Source: Dyadobacter frigoris (lineage in GTDB: Bacteria; Bacteroidota; Bacteroidia; Cytophagales; Spirosomataceae). From it: a stretch of DNA of 64,000 nucleotides. A model generated the notes under the pieces. It saw only the letters and a program-made list of their open reading frames with translations, was not told the origin of the DNA and searched no databases. Of this stretch, positions 43,804 through 53,685 are shown piece by piece (within the stretch, counting starts at the first letter, position 1; each line of letters starts with the position of its first letter). A program made the position numbers and the translations under genes. The DNA lies in assembly GCF_005280585.1 (NCBI RefSeq), contig NZ_SZVO01000012.1, forward strand, positions 186,001 through 250,000, read 5' to 3'.

Positions 43804-45225
43804 ATGAAAAATGCAATGATAAAAAATTCGATAATAACTGCGCTTATCCTGGGAATATTTTCGTACGGCTTTGCTCAGCAAAAAGTCTGGAAATCATCTT
43901 CTGAGCCCGTTAAAGAAATGGAGCTGCTTCGAAAGAAAATTATAGCACCAAAATTTCAAAAACGGGAGTTTCTGTTAACCAGTTATGGAGCAATTGGTGA
44001 CGGAAAAACAAGTAATACAGCTGCATTTAAAAAAGCGATTGAAGATTGTAACAAAAAAGGCGGAGGCCGGGTGATTATTCCGGCTGGTACTTTTTTAACG
44101 GGTGCAATCTATCTGAAAAGTAATGTAGATCTTCATCTGGACGATCAGGCAAAAATTATTTTTAGCCGTGATCCCAAGGAATATCCAATTGTTTTTACGC
44201 GATGGGAAGGTATGGAGTGTATGAATTATTCGTCACTTATATATGCTTACGGTGAAGAAAATATTGCGGTAACAGGAAATGGTATCATTGATGGCAACGC
44301 GGATAATGAAAACTGGTGGAACTGGAATGGGAGTAAAAAATTTGGATGGAAAGAAGGTTTGCCAAAACAGACACCTGCCCGTGATGCACTCCATGCAGAA
44401 ATGAAAAAGGAAACCGATCCAGGAAAACGCATTTTTGGAGAGGGGCATTATCTGCGCCCAAATTTGATTCAGCCTTATAATTGTAAAAATGTTTTGATTT
44501 CGGGTGTGCAGATGATCAATTCGCCCATGTGGTTTATCAATCCGGTATTATGTGAAAATGTGATTGTTGAAAAGGTGAAAATTGTTTCTCACGGCCCTAA
44601 TAACGACGGCTGCGATCCGGAATCCTGTAAAAATGTTTTGATCAAAGATTGTCTTTTTGATACTGGTGATGATTGTATCGCGATTAAATCCGGAAGAGAT
44701 GAGGACGGACGCAGAATTGCGCGTCCGGCTGAAAACCATATTATTGAAGGTTGTGAAATGAAAGACGGCCACGGCGGCGTTGTTATTGGAAGCGAAATAG
44801 CCAGCGGTGCCAGAAATATTTATGCGATCAATTGTACCATGGACAGCCCTCAACTTGAACGTGTATTAAGACTTAAAACGAGCTCTTCACGTGGTGGGAT
44901 TATTGAAAATATTTTTATGAAAGACGTAAAAGTAGGCACTTATAAGGACGCTGCGATTACCTGTAATATGTTTTATGAAAACCCCGGCAAGTTTATTCCA
45001 ACCATCCGGAACATTTGGGTAGAAAACCTGGACGTTGCCAGGGGAGGAGAATATGGCATTTTTGTAAACGCTTACGAATCTTCACCAGTTCAAAACCTGA
45101 GACTAGTAAATTGTGATTTCAGAGGCGTAAAAGTTCCGATGAAAATGGATTTTGTGAAAGGACTTTCGCTGGATCATGTAACGATTAACGGGGCGAGTGC
45201 GGTTGTTTTGGAGAAATTTAAATAG
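43804..45225 (+). CDS. Exported GH28 polygalacturonase
   Basis: 473 residues with a signal peptide (IITALILGIFSYGFAQ). The right-handed beta-helix starts at LTSYGAIGDGKTSNTAAFKK. The GH28 active site is complete: NxD in HGPNNDGCDPESC, DD in DTGDDCIAIKSGRDEDG, GHG in DGHGGVVIGSE and the substrate-binding RLK in RVLRLKTSSSRGG. It hydrolyses alpha-1,4-galacturonan or its oligomers in the periplasm. It is the third gene of the pectin operon. Confidence 0.92.
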   Translation: MKNAMIKNSIITALILGIFSYGFAQQKVWKSSSEPVKEMELLRKKIIAPKFQKREFLLTSYGAIGDGKTSNTAAFKKAIEDCNKKGGGRVIIPAGTFLTGAIYLKSNVDLHLDDQAKIIFSRDPKEYPIVFTRWEGMECMNYSSLIYAYGEENIAVTGNGIIDGNADNENWWNWNGSKKFGWKEGLPKQTPARDALHAEMKKETDPGKRIFGEGHYLRPNLIQPYNCKNVLISGVQMINSPMWFINPVLCENVIVEKVKIVSHGPNNDGCDPESCKNVLIKDCLFDTGDDCIAIKSGRDEDGRRIARPAENHIIEGCEMKDGHGGVVIGSEIASGARNIYAINCTMDSPQLERVLRLKTSSSRGGIIENIFMKDVKVGTYKDAAITCNMFYENPGKFIPTIRNIWVENLDVARGGEYGIFVNAYESSPVQNLRLVNCDFRGVKVPMKMDFVKGLSLDHVTINGASAVVLEKFK

Positions 45226-45359
45226 ATAACTCAAAATGGTTAGTAGTCCGTTACAAGCGAGCCTATATTTTTGGTACGAAGTGTTCGAAGAACACCATGC
45301 ACAACGACGATCTTTTTCAAAATAAGTTGTTGAGGATTATAAAAAAGAATTTTTCAAAG

Positions 45360-45995
45360 TTACTTACTCCTTTCCAAAGCCATTTTGGTTGCCAGACCGG
45401 TAAGGACAGTTGCCATAAACCATTTCTGAATTTTGATCCAGGCAGGTTTTCTGGCAAACCATTGTGCCATTGCAGATGCGCTCAATACGATGATAAAGTT
45501 CACTGTCAGGCTGATAAGTATTTGTGTGATACCTAATTGAAAGCTTTGTGCCATCACTGAGCCATTCTCTAATTTAATGAATTGAGGAAAAAAGGAAAGA
45601 TAAAAAACGGCCACTTTGGGATTCAAAACATTAGTGAAAAATCCCATGCTGAATAATCTGGCAGGTTTATCTGCTTCCAGATTTGTTTGCACTTCAAATA
45701 GACTTTTACTACCCGGTTTGACCGACTGATAAGCCAAATAAACCAGATAAATTGTTCCGGCTGTTTTCAGTAATGTATATACAAAAGGAATTGTAAAAAG
45801 AACAGCGGTAAGGCCAAAGGATACCATGACAATGTGAAAAAGGAATCCGAAAATTACCCCGCTTAGTGAAATTAATCCTGCGGCTTTTCCCTGAGTAATG
45901 GAGCGGGATATAAGATAAATCATGTTTGGTCCCGGGCTGATTACCAGTATCAGTGCAGCAAGTCCAAATAATAAAAGATCAGATGTTTGTACCAT
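45360..45995 (-). CDS. LysE/RhtB-family amino acid exporter
   Basis: 211 residues from MVQTSDLLLFGLAALILVIS (45995); an ATG at 46025 is less likely. Six hydrophobic helices are visible, with the family signature SPGPNMIYLISRSITQGKAAG in helix 1 (S-PGPN) and FTNVLNPKVAVFYLSFFPQF (NPKxxxF) in the middle. It exports amino acids or related compounds such as homoserine lactone or threonine through the inner membrane. It stands alone on the minus strand, between the pectin operon and an AraC gene. Confidence 0.9.
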   Translation of the reverse strand: MVQTSDLLLFGLAALILVISPGPNMIYLISRSITQGKAAGLISLSGVIFGFLFHIVMVSFGLTAVLFTIPFVYTLLKTAGTIYLVYLAYQSVKPGSKSLFEVQTNLEADKPARLFSMGFFTNVLNPKVAVFYLSFFPQFIKLENGSVMAQSFQLGITQILISLTVNFIIVLSASAMAQWFARKPAWIKIQKWFMATVLTGLATKMALERSK

Positions 45996-46191
45996 AATTA
46001 AAATTTCGTTTTCCAAAATTGGCAATTAACTGGACTGTTATGGTGATCCGGTTTTTTAATTTATAGTAGTCCAATTTTGTATGTCTTCCTATAAATCATT
46101 GCTGGCAAGTTATCTGTAATTTCTCTTTTTTATGTAATTTCTTTCTACTTTACCGGTTGAATCCTGTTTTGTATGACCTACTCGATTTCGC

Positions 46192-47313
46192 ATGTACAAC
46201 CCCTTATTGACCGGTCTCGCTGGCGGCGGATCTTTTCTTCTTGCCTTTTTACTCTTTAAGCATCCGAAAGATAATAATTTGAATGCCAGCCGGTGGCTTG
46301 GTGTTTTCGTAATCAGTTTTGCATTCTCGCTTTTGGAAATTTTTGTTCATGATCTGGGTTTGCAGAACGTGTATCCTAAGGCGATGATCCTGATGGAATT
46401 AAGCCGGTTTTTAGCAGCGCCAACGCTCTATTTGAGTGTAGCTTACTTCACTGCGCCTGCCAAAACCTTTACCTGGAAATTTTTTTGGCACTTTTTACCT
46501 TTTTTGTTTTTCTTATCTTTCCAATTGCCCCGTATCGTGATTGGCAATAATGTAGAGATTCCTGATAAAATGCTTGCCCGGATTATCTTCACAATTTTCG
46601 CCGCGGCTTTTCCTGTTCAAATCAGTGTCTACTGGATTCTCAGTTACCGAAAGCTGCATCGGCACAAGCAAAATATCAATCAAATGGCTTCATCCACCGA
46701 GTCTATCAACCTCTTATGGCTTACTAATTTTCTTTATGTGGTTGTTGCAATAGTATTGATCTGGCTCAATCTGGCCTTTTTCAGGATTCCAGGGGTTTTC
46801 GATTACACGCCTGCTTTCTATTTGGTAAGCATTTATTTTCTGGCGTACTATTCTTTAAAACAAAAAGAGATTTACGCATATCCGCAACAAACCCTGAAAG
46901 AACTGGAAGTAATTATTAATCAGGATACTGCAATTAAAACGGAGAAACAAAAACGCCTGTCGGACACGCAAATAAACCATCTTAAAGGAAAGCTTGAAAA
47001 ATTGATGGATAAGGAGAAAGTCTATCTGAACAATGAACTAAGTCTGCCGGCCCTGGCAAAAAGAATGGAGAGTTCAATTCACGAGTTATCGTTTCTGATC
47101 AACGACGTTTACGGTGAAAATTTCTTTTCTTTTGTTAACAGGTATCGCGTAGAAGAAGCGAAGGGATTATTGTTGTCAGACAACGCCGATCCGCGAAATA
47201 TGCTGGATATAGCATTTGAATCGGGATTTAATTCAAAGACTTCGTTCAATACGTCGTTTAAAAAATTGACCGGACTTTCTCCAACGGATTTTCTAAGATC
47301 TTTCGAAAAATAA
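46192..47313 (+). CDS. AraC-family regulator with membrane-embedded N-terminus
   Basis: 373 residues. The N-terminal 225 residues have about seven hydrophobic helices (SFLLAFLLFKHPKDN, FAFSLLEIFVHDLG, FWHFLPFLFFLSFQ, YVVVAIVLIWLNLAFF, FYLVSIYFLAYYSL). The C-terminal 110 residues are an AraC helix-turn-helix (LSLPALAKRMESSIHELSF; MLDIAFESGFNSKTSFNTSF; ending SPTDFL). It binds DNA while anchored in the membrane, an arrangement frequent in Bacteroidota. It is 123 bases upstream of a serine hydrolase gene it may control. Confidence 0.9.
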   Translation: MYNPLLTGLAGGGSFLLAFLLFKHPKDNNLNASRWLGVFVISFAFSLLEIFVHDLGLQNVYPKAMILMELSRFLAAPTLYLSVAYFTAPAKTFTWKFFWHFLPFLFFLSFQLPRIVIGNNVEIPDKMLARIIFTIFAAAFPVQISVYWILSYRKLHRHKQNINQMASSTESINLLWLTNFLYVVVAIVLIWLNLAFFRIPGVFDYTPAFYLVSIYFLAYYSLKQKEIYAYPQQTLKELEVIINQDTAIKTEKQKRLSDTQINHLKGKLEKLMDKEKVYLNNELSLPALAKRMESSIHELSFLINDVYGENFFSFVNRYRVEEAKGLLLSDNADPRNMLDIAFESGFNSKTSFNTSFKKLTGLSPTDFLRSFEK

Positions 47314-47436
47314 TTTCAAAACCATGTCTCATCGATTCAAGGTGGCATAAAAATGCGTTCTTTTGGATAAATCCGAACGCAGGGCACACACTAAACGGCA
47401 ACATTGGGTCAATAATCACCACAAACCGACTACAAA

Positions 47437-49302
47437 ATGACCCGTTTTTTTCTGTCAGCTATTTGGCTTTTGATTCTCATCGCATTTGCATATGCTCCGG
47501 CGCAAGCCCGGCACGACACTACTCCTAAAAATATAGAGGAGCTAAAAAAAATGCTGACTGCCGAAATGGACAAACAACATGTTCTGGGTATGATGCTCAC
47601 CATGGTCAATAAGGATTCAGTATTATGCATCACAGGCCTGGGTTTCTCCGATTTTGAAAAGAAGTTACCAGTTAATGAAAATGTACTTTTTAGGGGTTCC
47701 TCAATAACCAAAATGTTTGTAGCGGCTGCCGTTCTGAATTTAGTAAAAGAAGGAAAGCTAAGGCTTGATTCGAGACTCAAAGACATAGCGCCAAATATTC
47801 GGTTTAAGAATAATTGGGAAGCCACCAGTCCAATCACAATCGACAAATTACTAGAACATACCACAGGTTTTAGCGACAAGTCACCTTTTGAGGAATATAA
47901 TTTTTCTTCCCATAGCTATACAAGTTTTGAGACGGTAGAGTTGTTTGAAAAATTTATGTCCTCAAAATGGATCCCCGGCCAGAGACACGCGTATTCCAGT
48001 GTTAATTACGCTATTCTTGATTACGTTATTGAACATGTTTCGGGGAAATCAACAAAGGATTATTTAAAAACGGAGGTATTCGCCAAATTTGGCATGCCTG
48101 ATGCGAATTTAAACCTGACCGGTGATGGAACGGCCCGATATAGCAAAGGATATGTATGGAAAGGAAATGGTTTTTCATTGGTTCCGCATCAACCCGCTTT
48201 TAGCAGTGGTTACAGCTCATTGAATGTCAGTGCTGTTGATTTGGCTCATGCTTTGAAAATGTATCTGAATGGTTGGGAACAGCCTTATGGCAAATTTTTA
48301 GACAAAAAGAATCTGGCAAATTCGGAAGTCCCTCACACCTATTTATCAGCAAAGGCGGGACTTAAAAATACATATGCGTATGGAAACGAAAGCAATGAGT
48401 TGGAAGGAATCACATTTAGGGGACATCGGGGTGCCATTGGAGGGTTTCTCTCTGTTTTTCTATACAACCGTGCGCTGGTACTGGGTTATGCATTTGCGCT
48501 GAACACGCACAATGAAGATTTTTACCGCTTTGCAGATAGGCTGATCAGTCAATATTTACTCAGGGATACCGTCAAGCCAGTACCTGCAAAAGTTTATCCA
48601 CTCAATCAGCAAACAATTGAACCCTTTTTGGGATATTACCGCTATGCTAATCCAAGCCAGTTGTACAGTGGTTTTTTCGAAAGCCTGACTAACACGATTC
48701 AAATTAAACAAACGGATCATTTTCTGGATGTAAGCATCATTGGGCGCGGGCAAATGAAATGGCAGGCAACGGATGAAAATGCTCGGTTTTATAAAAATAT
48801 TAATGCAACAAACCCTCACATTTCATTCTTAAGGGATAGCGCAGGAAATCCGGCAATTTCGGATGGTACAATGTATTTTGAAAAGATTTCTGCCTTGCAA
48901 GCGTGGGTACCGATCATTCTTTTTGTCGCCAGTGCAATGTTATTAACCTCCGCTTTGATTTTTGGCCTTGTAAACAGCATCCTATTAATTTTAAAAAAGA
49001 GCAGCAGAAAACAGTGGTTACTTCGCCTGGCACCGGCATTTGCTGCCCTTTCTCTTTTGCTGTCACTGTACGTACTTTCGCAGCTTTTTGGATATATGAG
49101 AGAGGCTTTGCCAATGGACGGCCTTCATCGGGCCTGGATGATTGGGAATTACGGCTTTGTTATTTTTACAATGATCAGCTGTGTAATACTTGTGCTGCAA
49201 TGGAGAAATATCAGGAGCGTTCTGTTAAAAGTCTACCTGGCATTCACTTGCGTGGGCGGCATTTATATAATAGCACTTCAGCTCGTATCGTCTGTTATTT
49301 AA
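47437..49302 (+). CDS. Exported serine hydrolase of the beta-lactamase/PBP4 class with C-terminal membrane helices
   Basis: 621 residues with a signal peptide (FFLSAIWLLILIAFAYAPAQ). The class C-like penicillin-binding fold has the SxxK nucleophile motif in FRGSSITKMF, the YxN motif in HAYSSVNYAILDY, and HRGAIGG in place of KTG. After residue about 480 there are three or four transmembrane helices (WVPIILFVASAMLLTSALIF, RLAPAFAALSLLLSLYVLS). It is probably a D-peptidase, esterase or amide hydrolase tethered to the inner membrane with the catalytic part outside. The AraC gene is just upstream. Confidence 0.85.
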   Translation: MTRFFLSAIWLLILIAFAYAPAQARHDTTPKNIEELKKMLTAEMDKQHVLGMMLTMVNKDSVLCITGLGFSDFEKKLPVNENVLFRGSSITKMFVAAAVLNLVKEGKLRLDSRLKDIAPNIRFKNNWEATSPITIDKLLEHTTGFSDKSPFEEYNFSSHSYTSFETVELFEKFMSSKWIPGQRHAYSSVNYAILDYVIEHVSGKSTKDYLKTEVFAKFGMPDANLNLTGDGTARYSKGYVWKGNGFSLVPHQPAFSSGYSSLNVSAVDLAHALKMYLNGWEQPYGKFLDKKNLANSEVPHTYLSAKAGLKNTYAYGNESNELEGITFRGHRGAIGGFLSVFLYNRALVLGYAFALNTHNEDFYRFADRLISQYLLRDTVKPVPAKVYPLNQQTIEPFLGYYRYANPSQLYSGFFESLTNTIQIKQTDHFLDVSIIGRGQMKWQATDENARFYKNINATNPHISFLRDSAGNPAISDGTMYFEKISALQAWVPIILFVASAMLLTSALIFGLVNSILLILKKSSRKQWLLRLAPAFAALSLLLSLYVLSQLFGYMREALPMDGLHRAWMIGNYGFVIFTMISCVILVLQWRNIRSVLLKVYLAFTCVGGIYIIALQLVSSVI

Positions 49303-49647
49303 AGAAATTCGGCAATTCAGTTTGTTTCTATAATTTTGAATTACAAATCCGCTGCCGGATCTTTTGTCTCAAACGAAAACGATTTGATAGTTTGAGGTGA
49401 AACCGTTGAAATAAATGATGAAATCCAGACCGTTGCTATGTGTATTTTTTCCAACTAGGCATAGCAAAAATCCGGAGTCTTTGACGGTTTGTAATAGTTA
49501 TCCGATTTTAGGAATGGGATACTTGGTTGTAGCCTGTTACAAAAAGGCCAATATTTTTCGTCCGCAGCGATTCAACGCAAGACCGCGCTACAAACCCTAA
49601 CCTATTCCAGCACCAATTTCAAATTGATGTTGGAATAGGTGCACGAC
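49303..49647. other. Intergenic region with inverted repeats
   Basis: It holds an inverted repeat TTGTAGC/GCTACAA at 49527-49533 and 49587-49593 enclosing 53 bases, similar in its core to the unit at 14386-14440, and a hairpin after it. I saw no gene. Confidence 0.45.
49601..49639. terminator. Hairpin between serine hydrolase and TonB receptor genes
   Basis: CCTATTCCA at 49601-49609 pairs with TGGAATAGG at 49631-49639, and the inner AATTT/AAATT extends the stem. It lies between convergent genes but lacks a long T-run. Confidence 0.5.
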
Positions 49648-52098
49648 TTAAAACTTATAAGTCAACGTTCCCGTCACATTCCTCGGTGCACCCGGAAATA
49701 AGCGCAGATAAGTCTGGGCACCCAGCCAGTAATTCGTATTAAGTAAATTACCTGCATTCAACGCGATCTGGATATTACTTTTTCCGGGATTGTAGTACAA
49801 AGCAGCATCAAAAATTGTGAAAGCAGGAATCATAAAGTCGCGGGTAAACCAGGGTACTTTATTTCCCTGATGTTGTACACCAAATCCAATACCCAGATCT
49901 TTCAGGGCTGATGATCCATTGAAATTATAACGCGTCCACAAGTTGGCGCTGTGTTTTGGTGTGTTTTGTTTTCTGGCTCCAATCAGGCTTTCGTTATTAT
50001 CGTTGGTGATGATCGCGTCAATATAACTATACGATGCGTTGATTTGCCAGTCAGGCGTGATGTAGCCCGCTATGTCCCACTCAATTCCACGGCTGCGCTC
50101 GGCTCCTCTGGTTACCAATAAATCCGGATTGGCAGGATCATTTGCATTCATCAGAATATTTTTTTGTTTGATCTCGTAAACGGCCATGTTCAGTCTGATC
50201 CGGTTTTGGAAGAAATCTGCTTTCATGCCAAACTCTTTCAAATTACTAGTCAGCGGATGAAACTGGCTGCCGGCGGGCAAGGAGCCCGTTTGCGGCATTA
50301 GGGTTACGGTATTGGATTGGGGTTGAAAACCTTCCAGATACGTACCGTAAATATTCACAGCTTTGCTGACCGCGTAAGTAAGGCCGATGCGTGGCAGTAA
50401 TGCGGTTTTCTTAACCGTCAATGTATTGGGCGACTTGTAATTGGTGATATCTTCAAACCATTCATTTCTTAGACTTAGCAGCATCGTAAATTTGTTCCAT
50501 TGCAGCTGCTCCTGGATATAAACCGCGTTATTGGTCGTCAAAGCGGATGGCAGCGCTGTTCTTACATTCAGCGTATAATCTTCAACATTTCTAATCGTGT
50601 ATAATGGATTTTGCAAGTCGAAATGATTTACGTTCGGTTTTGGAAGAGTCTTTCCATTAACCGTAATCGTCTGGTAATTAGCTGCATTGGCAAGTACGAA
50701 AGAACTGGCAACGGTACCATCTTTTAACAAAAAACCACGGGCTGCATTTTGTCCGCCACCTTTCAGTTTTTGCCAGCTGTTCAAATCGTATCCAATCAAT
50801 AATTTATGATTAATCGCACCTGTATTGAAATTAAAATTGAAGTAACTATTAAGGTTGTCGATACCCCAATATTGCTGACGCTGAACAAATTGCATAGCTG
50901 CCAGGCTGGTAACAGGCTGATTGGTAATGTCCGGTGCAAAGGCATTTGTCGTTCTGTGCTCCTGCAAATTCTCTGTCCAGGATTGCTTCATATAGGAAGC
51001 GTTGAAGCTGATTTGAGAAGTGAATTTTTGTGTAATATTTCCCATAATGATCAATTCTTTTGACTTGAAAAAATCATTGGAAGCTCCCAGGTTTAAACTT
51101 TTTGGCGTACTGCTAAGATCCGTTTTTCCTGCAACTGCTCCGAAAATAGGCTGGCCGCGGTCTAAATTTCCAGTGGTATTAGTGTAGATCAACTCTGCAT
51201 TAATAGCCGTTTTAGTATTCGGAATATAGCTGATCGAAGGAGAAAGCAAAAACGATTTGTTACCAACCAGATATCTGAATGACCGCGCTTCCTGATAAGC
51301 ACCGTTCAATCGATAAAGCAAGGTTTTGGATTCATTTAAAGGGCCTGTGAAGTCCAGCGTTCCCCGAAAAGTACTAAAACTTCCTGCACTCATTGTTACC
51401 TCTTTTCTGTTGATTGCCAGCGGTTTCTTTGTGACAAGATTGATACTTCCACCCGGGTCCACCGAAGAAAACGTAGCACTGGCAGGTCCTTTGATCACTT
51501 CAACTCTTTCAATATTAGAAGTTAACGGTTGCAGAAAATAATATTGCCGGGTACGCATTCCGTTAATGATTTGCCCTTCTTCATTCTGACTGATACCGCG
51601 GATTGTATACTGATTGTAAAAACTTGAAGGGATAACGCCGCTTGCAATTTTTACAGCATCAGCGAGGTAAAAGGCCTGCCTGTCGGCTATTAATTCTTTG
51701 GTAATCGTCGAGATCGACTGCGGAATGTCTTTGTTTAAGGCAGATATTTTTGTCGCGGAAAATGAATATTCACTATTGTAATCTTTTGCGGTACGTCCAA
51801 CCACCTCAACGGTTTGCAATTCATTGATCTCCGGCACAATTTCGATCGTAAGAAAATGATTCGTATTGTTAATCCTGAGTTTTTTATACCCTAAAAATGA
51901 AATGTCAATCGCTCCCTTTCCCTGAATTGAAAAGTTCCCTTCTGGGTCGGTAACCGCTCCGGTTTGAGCATCCGTAAGTTTTACCGAAGCCCCTTCGATT
52001 TTCTTTCCGGTGGTGGCATCCGAAATGGTACCGGAAATGCTTTGAGCTTTCAGAGAAGACCAGCCCAATAAAAATAAAAGAATAAAAGTATGCTTCAT
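49648..52098 (-). CDS. TonB-dependent siderophore-type receptor
   Basis: 816 residues with a signal peptide (FILLFLLGWSSLKAQ). A CarboxypepD_reg-like domain comes first (SGTISDATTGKKIEGASVKL), then the plug (LNKDIPQSISTITKELIADR; VIKGPASATFSSVDPGGSIN) and a 22-strand barrel ending in TYKF with terminal Phe. The plug resembles FhuA/FpvA-type siderophore receptors rather than SusC. It imports ferric siderophores or similar compounds with TonB energy. The ABC ATPase and permease genes are upstream on the same strand (ATPase start 35 bases from this start region), and the three may be one unit. Confidence 0.92.
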   Translation of the reverse strand: MKHTFILLFLLGWSSLKAQSISGTISDATTGKKIEGASVKLTDAQTGAVTDPEGNFSIQGKGAIDISFLGYKKLRINNTNHFLTIEIVPEINELQTVEVVGRTAKDYNSEYSFSATKISALNKDIPQSISTITKELIADRQAFYLADAVKIASGVIPSSFYNQYTIRGISQNEEGQIINGMRTRQYYFLQPLTSNIERVEVIKGPASATFSSVDPGGSINLVTKKPLAINRKEVTMSAGSFSTFRGTLDFTGPLNESKTLLYRLNGAYQEARSFRYLVGNKSFLLSPSISYIPNTKTAINAELIYTNTTGNLDRGQPIFGAVAGKTDLSSTPKSLNLGASNDFFKSKELIIMGNITQKFTSQISFNASYMKQSWTENLQEHRTTNAFAPDITNQPVTSLAAMQFVQRQQYWGIDNLNSYFNFNFNTGAINHKLLIGYDLNSWQKLKGGGQNAARGFLLKDGTVASSFVLANAANYQTITVNGKTLPKPNVNHFDLQNPLYTIRNVEDYTLNVRTALPSALTTNNAVYIQEQLQWNKFTMLLSLRNEWFEDITNYKSPNTLTVKKTALLPRIGLTYAVSKAVNIYGTYLEGFQPQSNTVTLMPQTGSLPAGSQFHPLTSNLKEFGMKADFFQNRIRLNMAVYEIKQKNILMNANDPANPDLLVTRGAERSRGIEWDIAGYITPDWQINASYSYIDAIITNDNNESLIGARKQNTPKHSANLWTRYNFNGSSALKDLGIGFGVQHQGNKVPWFTRDFMIPAFTIFDAALYYNPGKSNIQIALNAGNLLNTNYWLGAQTYLRLFPGAPRNVTGTLTYKF

Positions 52099-52132
52099 AT
52101 ATATAAGTTAATGTGAAAGGTGAGGTGTTATT

Positions 52133-52828
52133 TCAAATAGTTTTTAAATACAAAGCTTCAAGTTCATTAGCAGAAATATCAATGGCGTTGATGACCGATT
52201 CCAGATTTCCTTCTTTCATAATCCCAATGCGCGTTGCTACTTCTTTGGCCCTGAAAATATCATGTGTCGCCATCAGGATTGCCGTCCCTTGGGCAGAAAG
52301 CCTTTTCAGGATCTCCGAAAATTCATTGGATGCTTTTGGGTCCAGTCCGCTCGTTGGCTCATCCAAAAGCAGCACTTTTGCTTTTTTTGCAACCGCAATC
52401 GCAATCCCGACTTTTTGCCTCATTCCTTTTGAATATCCCGCCAGTCGCTGGTCAAAAGCCTGAGATTGCAAACCGGCCGTGTTCAGTAATTCTCCAAGTT
52501 CTGTTTCAGAATAATCAAATCCTGCCAGTGAAGAAAAATATTTAAGATTTTCAAGGCCCGTAAGATTTGGATAAAGCATCACGGTTTCAGGAATATAGGC
52601 CAGATACTTTTTTATTTCCTGCGGATGTTCGGCCACGGAAATGCCGTTGATGGAAGCCGAGCCCGCGGTTGGTTCTATAAACCCAAGAAATAGATTGATC
52701 GTTGTGGTTTTACCAGCTCCATTCTGACCAAGCAGGGCGAATATTTCCCCTTCTTTAATCGTCAGGTTAAGGTTATTCAGGGCTGTATGACTGCCGTATT
52801 TTTTGGTTAAATTTTTAGCTTCAAGCAT
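52133..52828 (-). CDS. ABC transporter ATP-binding protein
   Basis: 231 residues with all ATPase motifs: Walker A GQNGAGKTT, signature YSKGMRQKVG, Walker B KVLLLDEPTSGLDP and the switch His in MATHDIF. It belongs to the CcmA/NosF-like ABC-2 group that pairs with DUF3526/ABC-2 permeases. It overlaps the permease gene by eight bases, so the pair is translationally coupled. With that permease truncated, the transporter may not be functional. Gene order is permease, ATPase, TonB receptor. Confidence 0.95.
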   Translation of the reverse strand: MLEAKNLTKKYGSHTALNNLNLTIKEGEIFALLGQNGAGKTTTINLFLGFIEPTAGSASINGISVAEHPQEIKKYLAYIPETVMLYPNLTGLENLKYFSSLAGFDYSETELGELLNTAGLQSQAFDQRLAGYSKGMRQKVGIAIAVAKKAKVLLLDEPTSGLDPKASNEFSEILKRLSAQGTAILMATHDIFRAKEVATRIGIMKEGNLESVINAIDISANELEALYLKTI

Positions 52829-53549
52829 TTTGCAGGTCTTTGATTTGAATAAAATTTCTTTTGAATAATAAAATGGAAATAACCAGCGATAAGATGGACC
52901 AGATCGTTATCGCCAACATTCCTCCCGTCAAAGGATCTGAGGAATAGGTATGGGGCTGGTATGCAGGATAACCCGCCCAGTTTATCTTTTCAGTTGGCGT
53001 ATCGACAAAAATGAACGGATAAAAATATTCACGGATTTGTTTATGATGCGCTTTCACCGATTGTAAATAGTGTACATGGCTGGTCAGGTCCGTATTTGCA
53101 ATTTTATTCAAAAGTTGCTGAGCTGCTATCACTGGATTAAAACCGGCTATGTTTTCAGATAATAATTGTCTTTGGTCTAATTTTTCAAAAAGCCCCGAAG
53201 AAGAACCTGCCGATTCCAGATCACCGGATAATTGCATGGCATAATACCAGCCTGGCGAATATTGGTCTTCTGGAATAGAATATTTTCGGTATTGCGGATA
53301 TACGGCATAAAACTTTTCCATCGTCGGTTTTTTAGGCAAATCCCATTTTTGGTGCGTGCCTTCCCGCTGTTTGATCGCTGTTTCTGCGGCTTCGGGAATG
53401 GGGATACTGTTGTTCACAACAACATTCGCAATGCCGGGGAAAAGAATGCAAAGGAAAATCCAGACGGAAACCAGCGTGGTTGCGTTGAAGGAAGAGCTTT
53501 TGCCCAGAGAAACAATGATCACCGATACCATAAACCAGAAAAGATTGAA
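52821..53549 (-). pseudogene. ABC-2 permease (DUF3526-type), 5' half missing at the prophage border
   Basis: The frame can be read back from the ATG at 53531 through FNLFWF to a TGA at 53552-53550. Family members continue upstream by about 200 residues with further transmembrane helices, and FWFMVSVIIVSLGKSSSFNA normally lies mid-protein. What remains is one helix pair, a periplasmic loop (PIPEAAETAIKQREG) and a C-terminal helix (AITIWSILSLVISILL), 236 residues from the internal ATG. The sequence right of 53550 belongs to a phage-like module. The gene was therefore cut by an insertion or rearrangement at that point. Confidence 0.75.
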
Positions 53550-53625
53550 TCACAAATCGAAAAATCAAAAATCACAATTCCAAATGTAAAAAACTACCCT
53601 TTTGCAAAAACTGGAGAATCCAAAG

Positions 53626-53654
53626 AAAAAGGCCATCAATCGACGGCCTTTTTT
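53626..53654. terminator. Terminator at the end of the tail operon
   Basis: AAAAAGGCC at 53626-53634 pairs with GGCCTTTTT from 53645, with A and T tracts on both sides. It lies 32 bases after the last tail-operon stop codon (minus-strand direction). Confidence 0.8.
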
Positions 53655-53685
53655 ACTATTCACTTAAACCGCATTTAAATATCAT

